Source: an uncultured Alphaproteobacteria bacterium (lineage in GTDB: Bacteria > Pseudomonadota > Alphaproteobacteria > UBA8366 > GCA-2717185). Taken from it: a stretch of 64,000 nt of DNA. The stretch spans positions 62,001 to 126,000 of the forward strand of contig CALSRA010000012.1 of NCBI GenBank assembly GCA_943788635.1. The letters are read 5' to 3'. Both the position numbers and the translations under genes were made by a program. Position 1 is the stretch's first letter. Each line of letters opens with the position of its first letter. The notes beneath the pieces are model-generated. The model was given only the letters and a program-made list of their open reading frames with translations. It searched no databases and was not told where the DNA came from. Of the stretch, positions 19,163-28,820 are shown piece by piece.

Positions 19163-20755
19163 TTATTCGCCCTTCACCGGATATAGCGCGGCCATAAGCC
19201 AGGTATCGCGGCCATAGATATCGTCGCGGAACTGGGTCGTGCCGTCCGCCGCCCCCCAAGCCGTAAGGTAATTAAGGTGCACCGGCACGGTCTTCTTCAA
19301 CCGGATCACCTTGGTCTTTCCGGTTTCCGCTGCCTGCTTGAGCGTATTGACCGTCCAGGCAGGATTGCCGTCGAGCAGGAACGCGGCCAGCGCCATCGGC
19401 TCCGCAATCCGGATACAGCCGGAACTGAACATCCGCACATCCTGCTGGAACAGGTCGCGCGAAGGCGTGTCGTGCAGGTAGACAGCGAACTTATTCGGGA
19501 ACATGAACTTGACTTGGCCCAACGCGTTGGTCGGCCCTGGCATCTGGCGAAGTTGGAAGGGAAAAATCCGCGCGCTATAGCGGTTCCAGTCTATGGAAGC
19601 AGCATTGACCTGCGCCCCGCCGCCGCCGGCGGTCAGCACCTGGAATTTGTTCTTTGCCAGATAGGATGGGTCGCTGCGCAGTTTCGGCAGAATGTCTTGC
19701 GTCGCGATCTTGTAGGGTACGGTCCAGTCGGGGTTTACCTCCAGATACGAAATCCGGTCACTGAACACCGGCGTCCTCCGATAGGGCCGACCGACGATGA
19801 CCCGCATGTTCAGGACAACCTTCCCCTGACGTACGGCGCGCAGGTCGAACCCCGCAAGATTCACGAAGACATGCGTATCCCCCAGATCTGGTGGCATCCA
19901 GCGCCAGCGTTCCATGTTGATTTCAATTTGCCGGATACGCTGCCCGACCGGTGTGTTCAGGGCCGTCCTTGTTTGCCGTCCAATAACACCATCCGATGTC
20001 AGGCCATGCCGCCGCTGAAAGCGAACGACACCTGCGACCAGTTCTTCTTCATAAACCTCAGGCGCCTGCGGCGTCTTGATATCGCCTGTTTGCCGGAGAC
20101 GTTCCCACAGTACCTTCAGCTCCGGTCCCGCGAAGCCGGGCTTGATGGTCTGCCCATCCGGAAGAGGATGCCAGCCGCCCTCTGCAGCGATCACACGGTA
20201 GGCCGCCAGCGATTGGCGCAAGGACCGGTAATCCGGTGCTGTCGGCGGCAGCGTTTCGAGAAAATTCGCAAGATCAGATACCGTCGCGGCATTGCGCAGT
20301 ATTCCCACCCGGTCCGTGGAATCACGGGTGATGAAGAGTTCCGGATCAATTTTCTCGGGCCCGGCTCTACCGGTCTGAAGATCAGTCGCATAGCGCAGCA
20401 GTAGGGCCGAAAGCGCTATTTCAGTTTCTGCCCAGGTTGCCTGCGCCGGCAGCTTATAAACCTCGGGGTCCAGCCCCTCGCGCTTTGCATGGCCGAGGAA
20501 TTCCGTAACGACCCGACCACGCGCGCTCAATCCAACAGGAGTATCCGCCGTTGTCCAGGCCGGAAGAAACCCCCGTTCCTCATAAAACAGCCGCACCGGC
20601 TGCATCGGCACATCACGACCGTTTACGTCGCGTGTCGGCGGGGCCTCATACAGTGTCTCGAACAGTATGCGTTGCGGGCTCGCGTTGGAATAACCGCTCC
20701 AGACAAACCCCATAACGAACACAGCTGGCGCCAGAAGACGCATACATAGAATCAT
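19163..20755 (-). CDS. Periplasmic L,D-transpeptidase (YcbB-like, YkuD domain)
   Basis: The 530-residue protein has a signal-like N terminus, an N-terminal scaffold domain, a peptidoglycan-binding repeat (VVRFQRRHGLTSDGVIGRQTRTALN, shown here only by its core) and a C-terminal YkuD domain. The catalytic motif is His in YLHDTPSRDLF followed by SSGCIRI with the nucleophilic Cys. Such enzymes make 3-3 crosslinks between meso-diaminopimelate residues. The frame runs upstream to 20881, but the ATG at 20755 has AGGA 7 bp before it and leaves a normal signal peptide. The order (scaffold, PG-binding, YkuD) is that of the E. coli YcbB family. Confidence 0.9.
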   Translation of the reverse strand: MILCMRLLAPAVFVMGFVWSGYSNASPQRILFETLYEAPPTRDVNGRDVPMQPVRLFYEERGFLPAWTTADTPVGLSARGRVVTEFLGHAKREGLDPEVYKLPAQATWAETEIALSALLLRYATDLQTGRAGPEKIDPELFITRDSTDRVGILRNAATVSDLANFLETLPPTAPDYRSLRQSLAAYRVIAAEGGWHPLPDGQTIKPGFAGPELKVLWERLRQTGDIKTPQAPEVYEEELVAGVVRFQRRHGLTSDGVIGRQTRTALNTPVGQRIRQIEINMERWRWMPPDLGDTHVFVNLAGFDLRAVRQGKVVLNMRVIVGRPYRRTPVFSDRISYLEVNPDWTVPYKIATQDILPKLRSDPSYLAKNKFQVLTAGGGGAQVNAASIDWNRYSARIFPFQLRQMPGPTNALGQVKFMFPNKFAVYLHDTPSRDLFQQDVRMFSSGCIRIAEPMALAAFLLDGNPAWTVNTLKQAAETGKTKVIRLKKTVPVHLNYLTAWGAADGTTQFRDDIYGRDTWLMAALYPVKGE

Positions 20756-20927
20756 CTTGATCCTGTCTTGCGCGCGAACGCGCATATGTTGCCCATATAT
20801 CACAATTTTGAACGAAAATTTCCTTAATGATTTCCAATGTTTATGTTTCAAATAACCGGAGTATAAAGAAACACGTCGCACGGGTTACACCGGATGCACT
20901 AATCCTTATTTTATATGGGCTTATTCG

Positions 20928-22013
20928 ATGAAAACGCCAAAGCTATTGACCGCTGCCCTTCTCGCCGCCGGAATTGCATGGCCGATGGCCGCAGTCGCAC
21001 AATCCGAAGGACTGTACATTTCAGGTGGACTGGGCGGGGTAATCCCGCGCGATTCAGATGTCACAGGCACCGGCATCAATTCGGAAGTGGAATTTGACGC
21101 GGCCCCCGTCGGCTCCCTCGCCATCGGTTCGACCCTTGGCGGCAACTGGCGCGGTGAGTTCGAACTGAGCTACCGCGACGTTGATATCGACAGCGTTTCC
21201 GGCGCGGCCGGCAGCACCGGTGACGTGAACGGCACGGCACTGATGATGAACGGCTTCTACGATTTCGCAAACGGCTCGGACTTCACCCCTTATATCGGTG
21301 CCGGTGTCGGCCCGATGCGCCTTGATGTCGATGGCGCATCCCCGTTCGGCGGCGCCAGCATCGACGACGATGACTGGGTTCTGGCCGCGCAAGGCATCGC
21401 CGGCGTTGGATACAGCATCAGCGACCGTCTTGGCCTGTTCACGGACTATCGCTACCTCGCCACCACGGATCCCGACTTCACCACATCCACCGGCGTCGCT
21501 GTGGAGAGCGAATACAGCGAGCACCGGGTCATGATCGGTCTGCGCTGGTCATTCGGCGGACCGAAGCCGCAGCCGAAGCCCCAACCGGTAGCGGTCAAGG
21601 CACCGGCCCCCGCGCCGGCACCGCCGCCGCCGCCGAAAGCCGAAGTCGCACCGCCACCAGCGCCCGCACCGGCACCGATCGTGAACCGGCAGTTCCTGGT
21701 ATTCTTCGACTATGACCGATCCAACCTGACAGAGGACGCGCGGACCATCGTCCAGGCCGCCGCCAAAACCAGCAAGGAAGTGCCGATCACGGTTATCGAA
21801 GCGACCGGCCACGCCGACCGCGCCGGCTCCGACCGTTACAATATGGGACTGTCACAGAAGCGCGCCGAAGCGGTAAAGGCGGAACTTGTCCGGCTTGGCG
21901 TCGCATCGGCCGACATTGCCATCCTGTGGAAGGGCGAGCGCGAACCGCTGGTCCAGACGGCGGACGGTATCCGCGAGCCGCAGAACCGGCGCGTCGAAAT
22001 CATCCTGAAGTAA
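20928..22013 (+). CDS. OmpA-family protein: N-terminal outer-membrane barrel plus peptidoglycan-binding domain
   Basis: The 361-residue protein has a signal peptide ending AVAQ, then an OmpA-like beta barrel with alternating residues and a final aromatic strand (HRVMIGLRWSF). A Pro/Ala/Lys linker of about 45 residues follows, then a C-terminal OmpA domain. That domain contains ATGHADRAGSDRYNMGLSQKRA, with the peptidoglycan-contacting Asp and Arg region, and ends NRRVEII. It would tie the outer membrane to the cell wall. A strong terminator follows at 22073. The gene is divergent from the L,D-transpeptidase. Confidence 0.92.
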   Translation: MKTPKLLTAALLAAGIAWPMAAVAQSEGLYISGGLGGVIPRDSDVTGTGINSEVEFDAAPVGSLAIGSTLGGNWRGEFELSYRDVDIDSVSGAAGSTGDVNGTALMMNGFYDFANGSDFTPYIGAGVGPMRLDVDGASPFGGASIDDDDWVLAAQGIAGVGYSISDRLGLFTDYRYLATTDPDFTTSTGVAVESEYSEHRVMIGLRWSFGGPKPQPKPQPVAVKAPAPAPAPPPPPKAEVAPPPAPAPAPIVNRQFLVFFDYDRSNLTEDARTIVQAAAKTSKEVPITVIEATGHADRAGSDRYNMGLSQKRAEAVKAELVRLGVASADIAILWKGEREPLVQTADGIREPQNRRVEIILK

Positions 22014-22072
22014 ATCAATTCCCGAAAAGTGGTCGCCCCGGCGGCGGCGGCTTTTCGGGCAGCAGAATAACC

Positions 22073-22109
22073 AAAGCCGTTCCCGGTAAATGCCTGGAAC
22101 GGCTTTTTT
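22073..22109 (+). terminator. Factor-independent terminator after the ompA-like gene
   Basis: AAAGCCGTTCC at 22073-22083 pairs with GGAACGGCTTT at 22096-22106 (11 bp, 12-base loop), and the arm runs into a T-tract up to 22109. It lies 60 bp after the OmpA-family stop. The A-rich 5' arm could also serve the minus-strand gene at 22143. Confidence 0.9.
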
Positions 22110-22142
22110 CTGACAATGCTCGCGGAAGTGTTCGAGGCGGTG

Positions 22143-22727
22143 CTATCGGGCGGGCGCGGCGGCCCCTGACTTATCGGCCACGGTCACCGCTGCCGGAACA
22201 GCAGACACCGCCGTGGCGCGGCGAACCGGATTACCGTCCACAAAGGCCATGAACCCGCGCACCGGTGTTTGCAGCGCTTCGGTCATGACCTGAGACATGG
22301 TGCCGCAATAATTCTGGATACCGAGGCTCTTGATCGAGGCACGGTTGGTCAGGAAGGTCACAAACCGGTTCAGTTCTTTCTTCGCCGATGCGCCATGCAG
22401 GCGCCGGAATGTCTTGCCCAGCGCCTTGCCCTTGACGATAAGCTCGCCGTTGTGACGCGTAATGACCGAATTATACAGGCCCTGCTGATTGCACCGCAGC
22501 GCCGCCACGGTAATCTCCGCACGGAATTTCCGCAGGTCGACCAGCGATTTTTCCGCGGCACTGATACAATCATAGCTTGGCGCCGCACGCGTCAGTTTTT
22601 GTGGATACAGGCAACTGGCCGCCGCCGCGGGCTGGGTATTAAACATCATGGCACCGACAGCCAGAAGCCCCACCGCGCCGCCAATGCGAACGGATGATGC
22701 CAAATTCTGCCTGCGGATCAACGCCAT
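22143..22727 (-). CDS. Secreted protein of unknown function
   Basis: The 194-residue protein has a signal peptide (ALIRRQN, hydrophobic core, PAAAASC) and a mature part with few Cys (SCLYP, YDCIS, LRCNQ, NYCGT) that could form two disulfides. It is mostly helical and basic, followed by an Ala/Val-rich tail. Codon usage and the clear signal support a real gene. An ATG at 22739 gives four more residues; I chose 22727, which has GGTGGA just upstream. I do not recognise a family. Confidence 0.72.
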   Translation of the reverse strand: MALIRRQNLASSVRIGGAVGLLAVGAMMFNTQPAAAASCLYPQKLTRAAPSYDCISAAEKSLVDLRKFRAEITVAALRCNQQGLYNSVITRHNGELIVKGKALGKTFRRLHGASAKKELNRFVTFLTNRASIKSLGIQNYCGTMSQVMTEALQTPVRGFMAFVDGNPVRRATAVSAVPAAVTVADKSGAAAPAR

Positions 22728-22864
22728 GCTTCCACCCATTATCGTCTCGCACCTACAGGGGTACTATGCCACCAACCGGATTCACCCTCAAGCGATGTTT
22801 GCCGCAATCCGGTCCCGGTTTCGCCGTAATTCTGTGCCGAACAAGGTAACCAAATGGTTAACCT

Positions 22865-23311
22865 TTATACGGCCGTCCGGGTGTCACCCGCATCAAGGAA
22901 TACCGCCCGTTTGATATCGACCAGCGGCGTGCCGTCGAGGCAGTCCAGGCCCGTGACGTCGACGTCATTGCCGCGCACCCTGACCAGCGGCACAACCGTT
23001 GCCGCGATCGGGTTGGGACGCAAGGGCGTCCGAAGCGCAAACACGCCCCGTTCCGCCCGCGCCGGCCGCCCAGCGCTCGCCGCGCGACCGGGCCGGCGCA
23101 GCAGGTCACGCCGCGCCTGATCCAGCCAGTACATCACCAGCACATGGCTTTCATCTTCCAGTCCGAACAACCCGTCGGCATATTCCGGATCAAGCACCAG
23201 CGTACAGGGCGCCGGATTGTCATGTACCGTTTTCGGGCAATCCTGCAGCCGTTTGTACGGGGTGCGGATCGTTCCGATAAAGATGATTTCGGCGGTCCGA
23301 TCTTGCGGCAT
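22865..23311 (-). CDS. trmO: tRNA (N6-threonylcarbamoyladenosine-37-N6)-methyltransferase TrmO (UPF0066/TsaA family)
   Basis: The 148-residue protein matches the TrmO beta-barrel family: IIFIGTIRTPYKRLQDCP at the start, GLFGLEDESHVLVMYWLD, and the hallmark LRPNPIAATVVPLV, then VTGLDCLDGTPLVDIK. TrmO uses S-adenosylmethionine to methylate t6A37 of ANN-decoding tRNAs. The length is that of the single-domain bacterial forms. The MaoC-type gene lies 28 bp upstream on the same strand, so the two may share a transcript although their jobs are unrelated. Confidence 0.92.
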   Translation of the reverse strand: MPQDRTAEIIFIGTIRTPYKRLQDCPKTVHDNPAPCTLVLDPEYADGLFGLEDESHVLVMYWLDQARRDLLRRPGRAASAGRPARAERGVFALRTPLRPNPIAATVVPLVRVRGNDVDVTGLDCLDGTPLVDIKRAVFLDAGDTRTAV

Positions 23312-23339
23312 CGATTACCTCTGGCTGTTGCGACCGCGA

Positions 23340-23792
23340 TCAACCCTCCGGGCGGCGCCGGACAAAGGTCACGAAGATAACCGTCAGCACGGTCTCGTCG
23401 CGCTGGTTCAGGCCGGTCACCCGATACTGAATAATGCCACGATCCGGTTTGGAGCGCGACGGTATGACATCGAGCACCTCCACTTCGGCACGAAGCGTAT
23501 CCCCGGGACGTACCGGCGCGGTGAAACGCAGCTCGTCCGCGCCCGGCCCCCCCATGCTCGACTCCCACAACAACCCGAGATCCATCCAAAGCCGAAAGAT
23601 GACCGCATGGGTGTGGAAACCGGACGCGATCAATCCTTCAAAGGGGCCCGCATCCGCTGCCACTTTGTCGATATGAATCGGCTGTGGATCATACTGGCGC
23701 GCAAACTCCATGATTGCCGATTCGTCCATCGTCATCCCCCGTGTCCGGAAAACCTCGCCCGGTGTGAAATCTTCCAGGTAGCGGGTATGCAT
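23340..23792 (-). CDS. MaoC-family hot-dog dehydratase
   Basis: The 150-residue protein has YLEDFTPGEVFRT, then the (R)-hydratase motif around FARQYDPQPIHIDKVAA with the catalytic Asp and His, and GLIASGFHTHAV. It would hydrate or dehydrate an enoyl-CoA-type substrate. The frame is open to 23906, but the ATG at 23792, with GAGGA upstream, gives the normal family start. Its physiological substrate is unknown. Confidence 0.88.
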   Translation of the reverse strand: MHTRYLEDFTPGEVFRTRGMTMDESAIMEFARQYDPQPIHIDKVAADAGPFEGLIASGFHTHAVIFRLWMDLGLLWESSMGGPGADELRFTAPVRPGDTLRAEVEVLDVIPSRSKPDRGIIQYRVTGLNQRDETVLTVIFVTFVRRRPEG

Positions 23793-23981
23793 GGTGGTGG
23801 TGTCCTCAATACAGTTGTCAGCGCCGGTATTCTGCGCATCGCGACCCGGGACGCAAGCACCCGCCGTGACACCGGCGCCACCGTCCCCGTGATATTTGCG
23901 ACGCATGGCTGATTCCCTTAATCTTTCTTAACCACGCGGCGATGGGGCAGCGGCGCGGAACGGATACCGGGAGCAATAATC

Positions 23982-24296
23982 ATGAGAAGAACCCTTACCG
24001 CACCAATCGCCCTGCTCATACTCGGCTGCATGGCTTTCGCCGCGAAAGCAGATGTCACTGTCTACCGTGGCAGCGTTGCCGAAATCATAAAGACAGACGC
24101 CACCGAGCCGGTGATCCTGCGCGGCAGTCCGGGCATGCGCGCCGGCTTTGCAAAACCGGCAACCGAGCCGCGGCCCATCCGCGTCGCCGCGGGCCGCACC
24201 CTGTGGCTGGTTGACAGGGAGGCAATTACCGCCTGCACCGTGCGAAGCAGCGGCATTGTCGGCAGGCGAAAACTGATCTGTACACAACACCAATAG
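23982..24296 (+). CDS. Small exported protein of unknown function
   Basis: A 104-residue protein with a clear signal peptide (RRTLTAPIALLILGC, then AFAAKAD as likely cleavage site). The Cys in ILGCMAF is not a good lipobox followed by mature sequence, so Sec cleavage at AKA is preferred. The mature part of about 80 residues is beta-rich and contains two Cys (TACTV and LICTQ) that could pair in the periplasm. CGGGAGCA lies upstream of the ATG. The next gene starts 13 bp after its stop. No family is recognised. Confidence 0.65.
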   Translation: MRRTLTAPIALLILGCMAFAAKADVTVYRGSVAEIIKTDATEPVILRGSPGMRAGFAKPATEPRPIRVAAGRTLWLVDREAITACTVRSSGIVGRRKLICTQHQ

Positions 24297-24309
24297 GGGA
24301 GCGCGCGTT

Positions 24310-25017
24310 ATGACCATGCCGGGGAAAGGCTGTTTCGTCGCCTGGTACGACCTCAAGCCGGGATACGAGGCGGACCACGATCATTGGCACACCCATGAGC
24401 ACATGATCGAACGGGTGGCGATCCCGGGCTTCCTGCGCGGGTTTCGATACCAAACGCAGACCGGGCGGCCGCGGCTCTGCGTCATGTACCAGACCGAGAC
24501 ACTGGCGACCCTCACCTCATCTGCCTATCTGGAGCGGCTCAACGATCCAACGCCCTGGACCAATCGGACCCTGCCCCATTTCGACGGCATGAACCGCACG
24601 CTCTGCACCGTTGCGTCCAGCCACGGGCATGGCATCGGCGGTTACCTGCTGACGATCCAGCTTTCGGCCCGCCCCGGTGAAGAAGACCGGCTGCAAGCCT
24701 GGCTGTCGGAAGACGCCCTGCCCGCTCTCGCCACCCGCGCCGGGTTGTGCGGCGCGCATCTGTTGCTGGGCGACCAGTCGGCCAGCGAAACCAAAAGCCA
24801 GGAAAAGGAACTGCGCGGCGTGCCCGACGGCATCGCCGACCGGGTCTTGCTGGTCGAAGGATACGACCGCACGGTGCTGGAACATGCACAGGCCGAACTG
24901 CAGGGCGTAAACGGACTGGTTGCCCATGGCGCAGCGGAGGGCTGGATTACAGGAATGTACAGCCTCGGCTACACCCTCGGTGAGGACGAGGCGAAGGCGG
25001 TCTGGCGCAAGCCATAG
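24310..25017 (+). CDS. Protein of unknown function, probable dimeric alpha/beta-barrel fold
   Basis: The 235-residue protein has two similar halves. The first (GCFVAWYDLKPGYEADHDHW, then HTHEHMIERVAIPGFLRG) looks like a ferredoxin-like dimeric alpha-beta barrel in which a His-rich loop precedes a helix. The second (GGYLLTIQLSARPGEEDRL) repeats the strand-helix pattern. Several His in the first half could bind metal or haem, but no defined motif is present. TAGGGGAG lies upstream of the ATG. No function is assigned. Confidence 0.72.
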   Translation: MTMPGKGCFVAWYDLKPGYEADHDHWHTHEHMIERVAIPGFLRGFRYQTQTGRPRLCVMYQTETLATLTSSAYLERLNDPTPWTNRTLPHFDGMNRTLCTVASSHGHGIGGYLLTIQLSARPGEEDRLQAWLSEDALPALATRAGLCGAHLLLGDQSASETKSQEKELRGVPDGIADRVLLVEGYDRTVLEHAQAELQGVNGLVAHGAAEGWITGMYSLGYTLGEDEAKAVWRKP

Positions 25018-25083
25018 CCCCGGTCTTGATCCGGAACCCGCGCCAAATGCACATTCGCTGGTCTGGGGAACCAGCGGTGCGCC

Positions 25084-25767
25084 CTACCCCCTTTTTTGCA
25101 GGCAGTGCGACAGGCTTCGATGCGCTTCGACATTTTCGGGATCGATATTGAGCGCGGCCTGATACGCCGAGATTGCGCCTTCAGAGTCTTCCGCTTCTAC
25201 CAGCATATCGCCCAGAACGATAAAGGCCTCCAAAACATCGGGGCGCAGGCCCAGTGCCTGCAGGTAGGTCTCGATTGCGCCCTCCAGTTTACCCAGCGCA
25301 CGAAGCGTGTCCCCAAGGCCGAACAGGGCCTCCGGGAATTCCGGCTGCAGTTTCAGCGCCTCGACAAAACACGCGACTGCTTCGTTCAGGGCACCATACG
25401 CGTCATAGGCATTGCCAAGGTTCAGCAAGCCGGCGGGGAAATCCGGTCTGATCTCCAGCGCCCGACGACCATGCCGGACCGCGGCCTCCAGATCCTTTCC
25501 CTGAAGACGCAGCGCGCAACACAGGTTCGTATGGGCATCGGCAAAACCGTCGCTTAACTTTACGGAACGTTGCAACCGGGTCACCGCCAGGTCCGTCTTG
25601 CCAAGGTACATTTCCACCATACCCAGCAACGCGCAGACCGCCGCTTCGGCTTCGCCTTGCAGCGGGTCGGATAGCAGCTGGTTCAGTGTCACTTCCGCCG
25701 CCTCCAGTTCGCCCGATTGCACGTCAAGCAAAGCGGACTGGAACAGTTCTGCAAAATCATTCGACAT
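25084..25767 (-). CDS. TPR-repeat protein
   Basis: The 227-residue protein is built of tandem tetratricopeptide repeats from about residue 40 to the end, for example FPAGLLNLGNAYDAYGALNE and FPEALFGLGDTLRALGKLEG and VLEAFIVLGDMLVEAEDSEG. There is no signal peptide and no catalytic domain, so it is a cytoplasmic adaptor. It is convergent with the gene ending at 25017. Its partner is unknown. Confidence 0.85.
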   Translation of the reverse strand: MSNDFAELFQSALLDVQSGELEAAEVTLNQLLSDPLQGEAEAAVCALLGMVEMYLGKTDLAVTRLQRSVKLSDGFADAHTNLCCALRLQGKDLEAAVRHGRRALEIRPDFPAGLLNLGNAYDAYGALNEAVACFVEALKLQPEFPEALFGLGDTLRALGKLEGAIETYLQALGLRPDVLEAFIVLGDMLVEAEDSEGAISAYQAALNIDPENVEAHRSLSHCLQKRG

Positions 25768-26576
25768 ACCGGCCTCGACGACAATGGGAAGGCGCTTCAG
25801 TTTAGCATTTTTTCACTTCCGCACAATTTATACGGGTTTTTCGAAAGGCCCTCGTTCTGTCTCATCCCTTTGGCAGAGCAATATCGATTAACTGGCCACG
25901 GAAAATACGCATCGCTGCCGTCTGTCATCTCAGGCGCAAGGCGTGTCAGCGTCGTTCCCTCTCATTACACCATCAATTACTTGCGTTTATTCCTATATTG
26001 TGTTAGATTGTAAGGTTAGGTCCCACCGCGAAATGATCGGCTGATAACGGTTCGCGCAGGCAAATGATAACCAATGCCAATAGATGACCATGAATGCTGA
26101 CACGGACACATGTTCTGTTCGCACCGGCTTCGATAAATGACGGTTCGGGGTATAGCCGGGCACGCCTGATGCTTGCCCCTGAATGCCAATCGATGATGAT
26201 CGATGCCAATCAATACAACCGTTCAGGCGCCGTCATCGTGACAGGAATGATATTAAGAAATTAACCATCAAAATTGCCAAACGAGCGATTTCGTCGCCCA
26301 AACGGGGGGTGGCGGAAAATTGTTAAAGTTTTATATAAATCCCGCCTAACGACCGGAAAGCTGGGAAAAGCAGGGAACTCAGGTTCGTACCTGCCTCCGG
26401 AAACACCGCATGTTGGGCACAGAAACGAAGCAGACCCGATGTCAAACAATGTTAATGAATGTCAATCAGGCGGGACATTCGTAAACGGGCGACAGGACAA
26501 CTTTACGCGTCGATATATTTCTTACAAGGGTTGTATTAACCCGATAGGCTGGCAGGGTATCAGGGGATTCCAGAAG
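25768..26576. other. Intergenic spacer of about 800 bp, no gene supported
   Basis: Short frames here (for example 25717-26013 and 26003-26209) lack ribosome sites and protein-like composition. The stretch is AT-richer than its neighbours. It holds the octamer ATGCCAAT three times between 26070 and 26215, and a palindrome-like ATCGAT-GATG-ATCGAT near 26190. The Sel1 gene's promoter is presumably in the last part. I see no tRNA, terminator or known RNA. Confidence 0.5.
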
Positions 26577-28291
26577 ATGTTTAACGTGGCAAATCGGCTG
26601 CCTTTAAGTCGTGGCCTGTGTCTGGGCGGCATTGCCCTGTTCATGGCGCTGCTTTCCGGGCCGGCACTGGCGGCAGAAACGCTCACCCGGACGCATAAGG
26701 GTATTGCCCTTGTGGCCCCGGCGGTCGAACCCGGCAAGACATTTGACACTTCCCTGCTGCCGCAATCGGAAGGCCTGGACAAAATCGCGAAGGCGCTTGA
26801 CCTGCTGGTCGCCAAGTCGCCGTTAAGCGCACGGGCGCTGAAAACGCTGAAGAAGCATGGCCGGGTTGTTCTGGTTTATATTCCCGACGACCTGCGCAGC
26901 CCCAGCGGCGGCGGCGGTGTAACACTCGCCCTGTACGTGCCCGAATACTTGCGCGTACCGGGTAAGAACGGGCGCAAAAAGAGCTATAATGTCCTGATCG
27001 GGCGTCACGGCATCAAATGGCCGGCGAGCGAACTTGCCTCAGTGCTGGCGCATGAATTGCTGGGCCACGGATTGCAGGATCATTATGGGCGCTTGAAGAC
27101 CATGCGGGTTCTCGACCTGGAATGCGAAGCGTATCTGCACGAGGAAATTGCCAACCAGGATCTGGGTCTCGACAAGTTTTCCCGCGAAATGATCGCCTTC
27201 CGGAAAGGACTGGAAGAACACTGGTGTTCCGAGTTCAAGACGTTTATGCGCAAACACCGGCCCGGTGAAACTGCGTTGTGGGACGAACTCAATCCTGATG
27301 TGCCAAAACTGCTCAAGGCATTCGATGCATATCTCAAGCATATAAGTCAGAGGGGCGTTACCGGTAAAGCGATCGCCACAAACGCGCAGCAGGTCCGCGA
27401 AAAAATTGGCGAAGCACTCGAAAACGCGTCGCCGGATAAACTGTTCAAGGCGGCAATCACGCTGCGCGATGGCGGCCTTGGCGTAAGACCGGACGTGCAG
27501 GCGGCCTTCAAGTATTTCAAAAATGCCGCCGAACTGGGGCATGTAGACGCCATGCTGGACACGGCCCGCATGTATGAAAACGGCACGGGCGTTGCCAAGG
27601 ATGCCGGCGCCGCCATGAAATGGTTCGGCCGTGCCGCAGAAAAGGGAAATGCCGCCGCACAGACTTATATCGGATGGCGGAACCTGCAGGGGCGCGGTGT
27701 TGCACAAGACTATGAGGCGGCATTCCGGTGGTTCACCAAGGCAGCGGCACAGGGTGAAACCCAGGCGAATTACTATCTGGCCACAATGCTTCGGCGCGGG
27801 CTGGGGCGCGACAAGGACCATGCTGCAGCAGCCGCTCATTACCGCAAGGCGGTTAAATCCGGACATACCGAATCGCAATACCGCCTGGGCCGCTACCTCT
27901 ATCGTGGAATAGGTGTGGAAAAGGACCTGGCCGAGGCGGCGGATCTGATAACCCGGGCCGCTGAAAAAGGCCACGCCAAGTCCAGAATAATCTCGGCTGG
28001 ATGTACACCAAAGGCAATGGTGTTGCCCGCAACCCGGATGTCGCCGCCGACTGGTTTGCCAAAGCCGCAGCCCAAGGATATGCCGACGCCCAGGTTCGGC
28101 TCGGCTGGCTGCACGTGAAGGGTATCGGCGTGGAGAAGGACTTCGCTTCGGCTTATGTCTGGTACGCGCTCGCCGCAGCGGACGGACACGATAAGGCAGT
28201 CAAAAGCCGCGACCTGATCGCCGGTCGGCTCAGCCCGACCGCCCTTGATGCAGCAAAGCGACGGATCGACACATTCTCACTAAATAAATAA
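26577..28291 (+). pseudogene. Secreted zincin-like protein with C-terminal Sel1 repeats, broken by one frameshift
   Basis: The ATG at 26577 has AGGGG upstream and gives a signal peptide ending ALAAE. The N-terminal domain includes LAHELLGHGLQDHYG, an HExGH-like zinc motif, and ECEAYLHEE, a possible third ligand. Five or more Sel1 repeats follow from about residue 300, for example AAFKYFKNAAELGHVDAML. Near 27985 the frame changes: the next repeat NNLGWMYTKGNGV continues one frame over to 28291. One missing base in the codon after AKS would restore a continuous repeat. It is either a recent mutation or a sequence error. If intact it would be a 571-residue periplasmic protein. Confidence 0.75.
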
Positions 28292-28295
28292 TATA

Positions 28296-28820
28296 TTACA
28301 ACGATGTAGCGGATCTTGAGGCCTGATCGTACAAGCCGGACAAAGCCCGCAAGACAGACGCGGCGCGCGTAATTTCCGCCGTGTCTACGCCGCCCAGCGC
28401 ACCCATCGTTTCGATCAGGCAGGTCTCCCGCACCTCGCGGTATTTACGGCACAGCGCCGCACCGGACTTTGACGTGGCGTAGTGGATTTCCTTGCCGCTT
28501 TTCGTGCCGTCGACCAGCCCCGCCTTCACCAGTTTCTTCACCGCGTAATTGACGAGATGCGTATCCTCGACCTTCAGGGTAAAGCAGATATCGGCCAGCC
28601 GCTTGGCTCGGCTGCGATGGTTGACCGTGTGCAGCACCAGAACATCAAGCGTGCCCAGTTCCGGCCCCCCGGCTGCCGCCATACAGCGGGTCACCCAGTG
28701 GTTGAAGGCATTGCCGGCAACGATCAACCCGTACTCGAATTCCGACAGTTCGGGTGTCGCGCCATCGGCGAGATGCGCCGAGGAGACGATCTTCGCCGCC
28801 GCGTCCGGGGCAGCGCTCAT
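28296..28820 (-). CDS. MarR-like winged-helix DNA-binding protein of the hydantoinase operon
   Basis: The 174-residue protein has a winged-helix core: [21 protein letters not shown], then [16 protein letters not shown] as recognition helix and wing, resembling the MarR-type proteins that accompany hyuA/hyuB genes. It would regulate that operon, but no operator is seen. Its start overlaps the hyuB stop by 4 bp (28817-28820), which supports translation as the third gene of the operon. The Sel1 gene converges on it with 4 bp between the stops. Confidence 0.85.
   Translation of the reverse strand: MSAAPDAAAKIVSSAHLADGATPELSEFEYGLIVAGNAFNHWVTRCMAAAGGPELGTLDVLVLHTVNHRSRAKRLADICFTLKVEDTHLVNYAVKKLVKAGLVDGTKSGKEIHYATSKSGAALCRKYREVRETCLIETMGALGGVDTAEITRAASVLRALSGLYDQASRSATSL

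Noticed and set aside
19277-20404. Plus-strand frame (375 codons) opposite the L,D-transpeptidase
   Set aside because: Antisense shadow of a GC-rich gene with clear YkuD and PG-binding motifs on the other strand.
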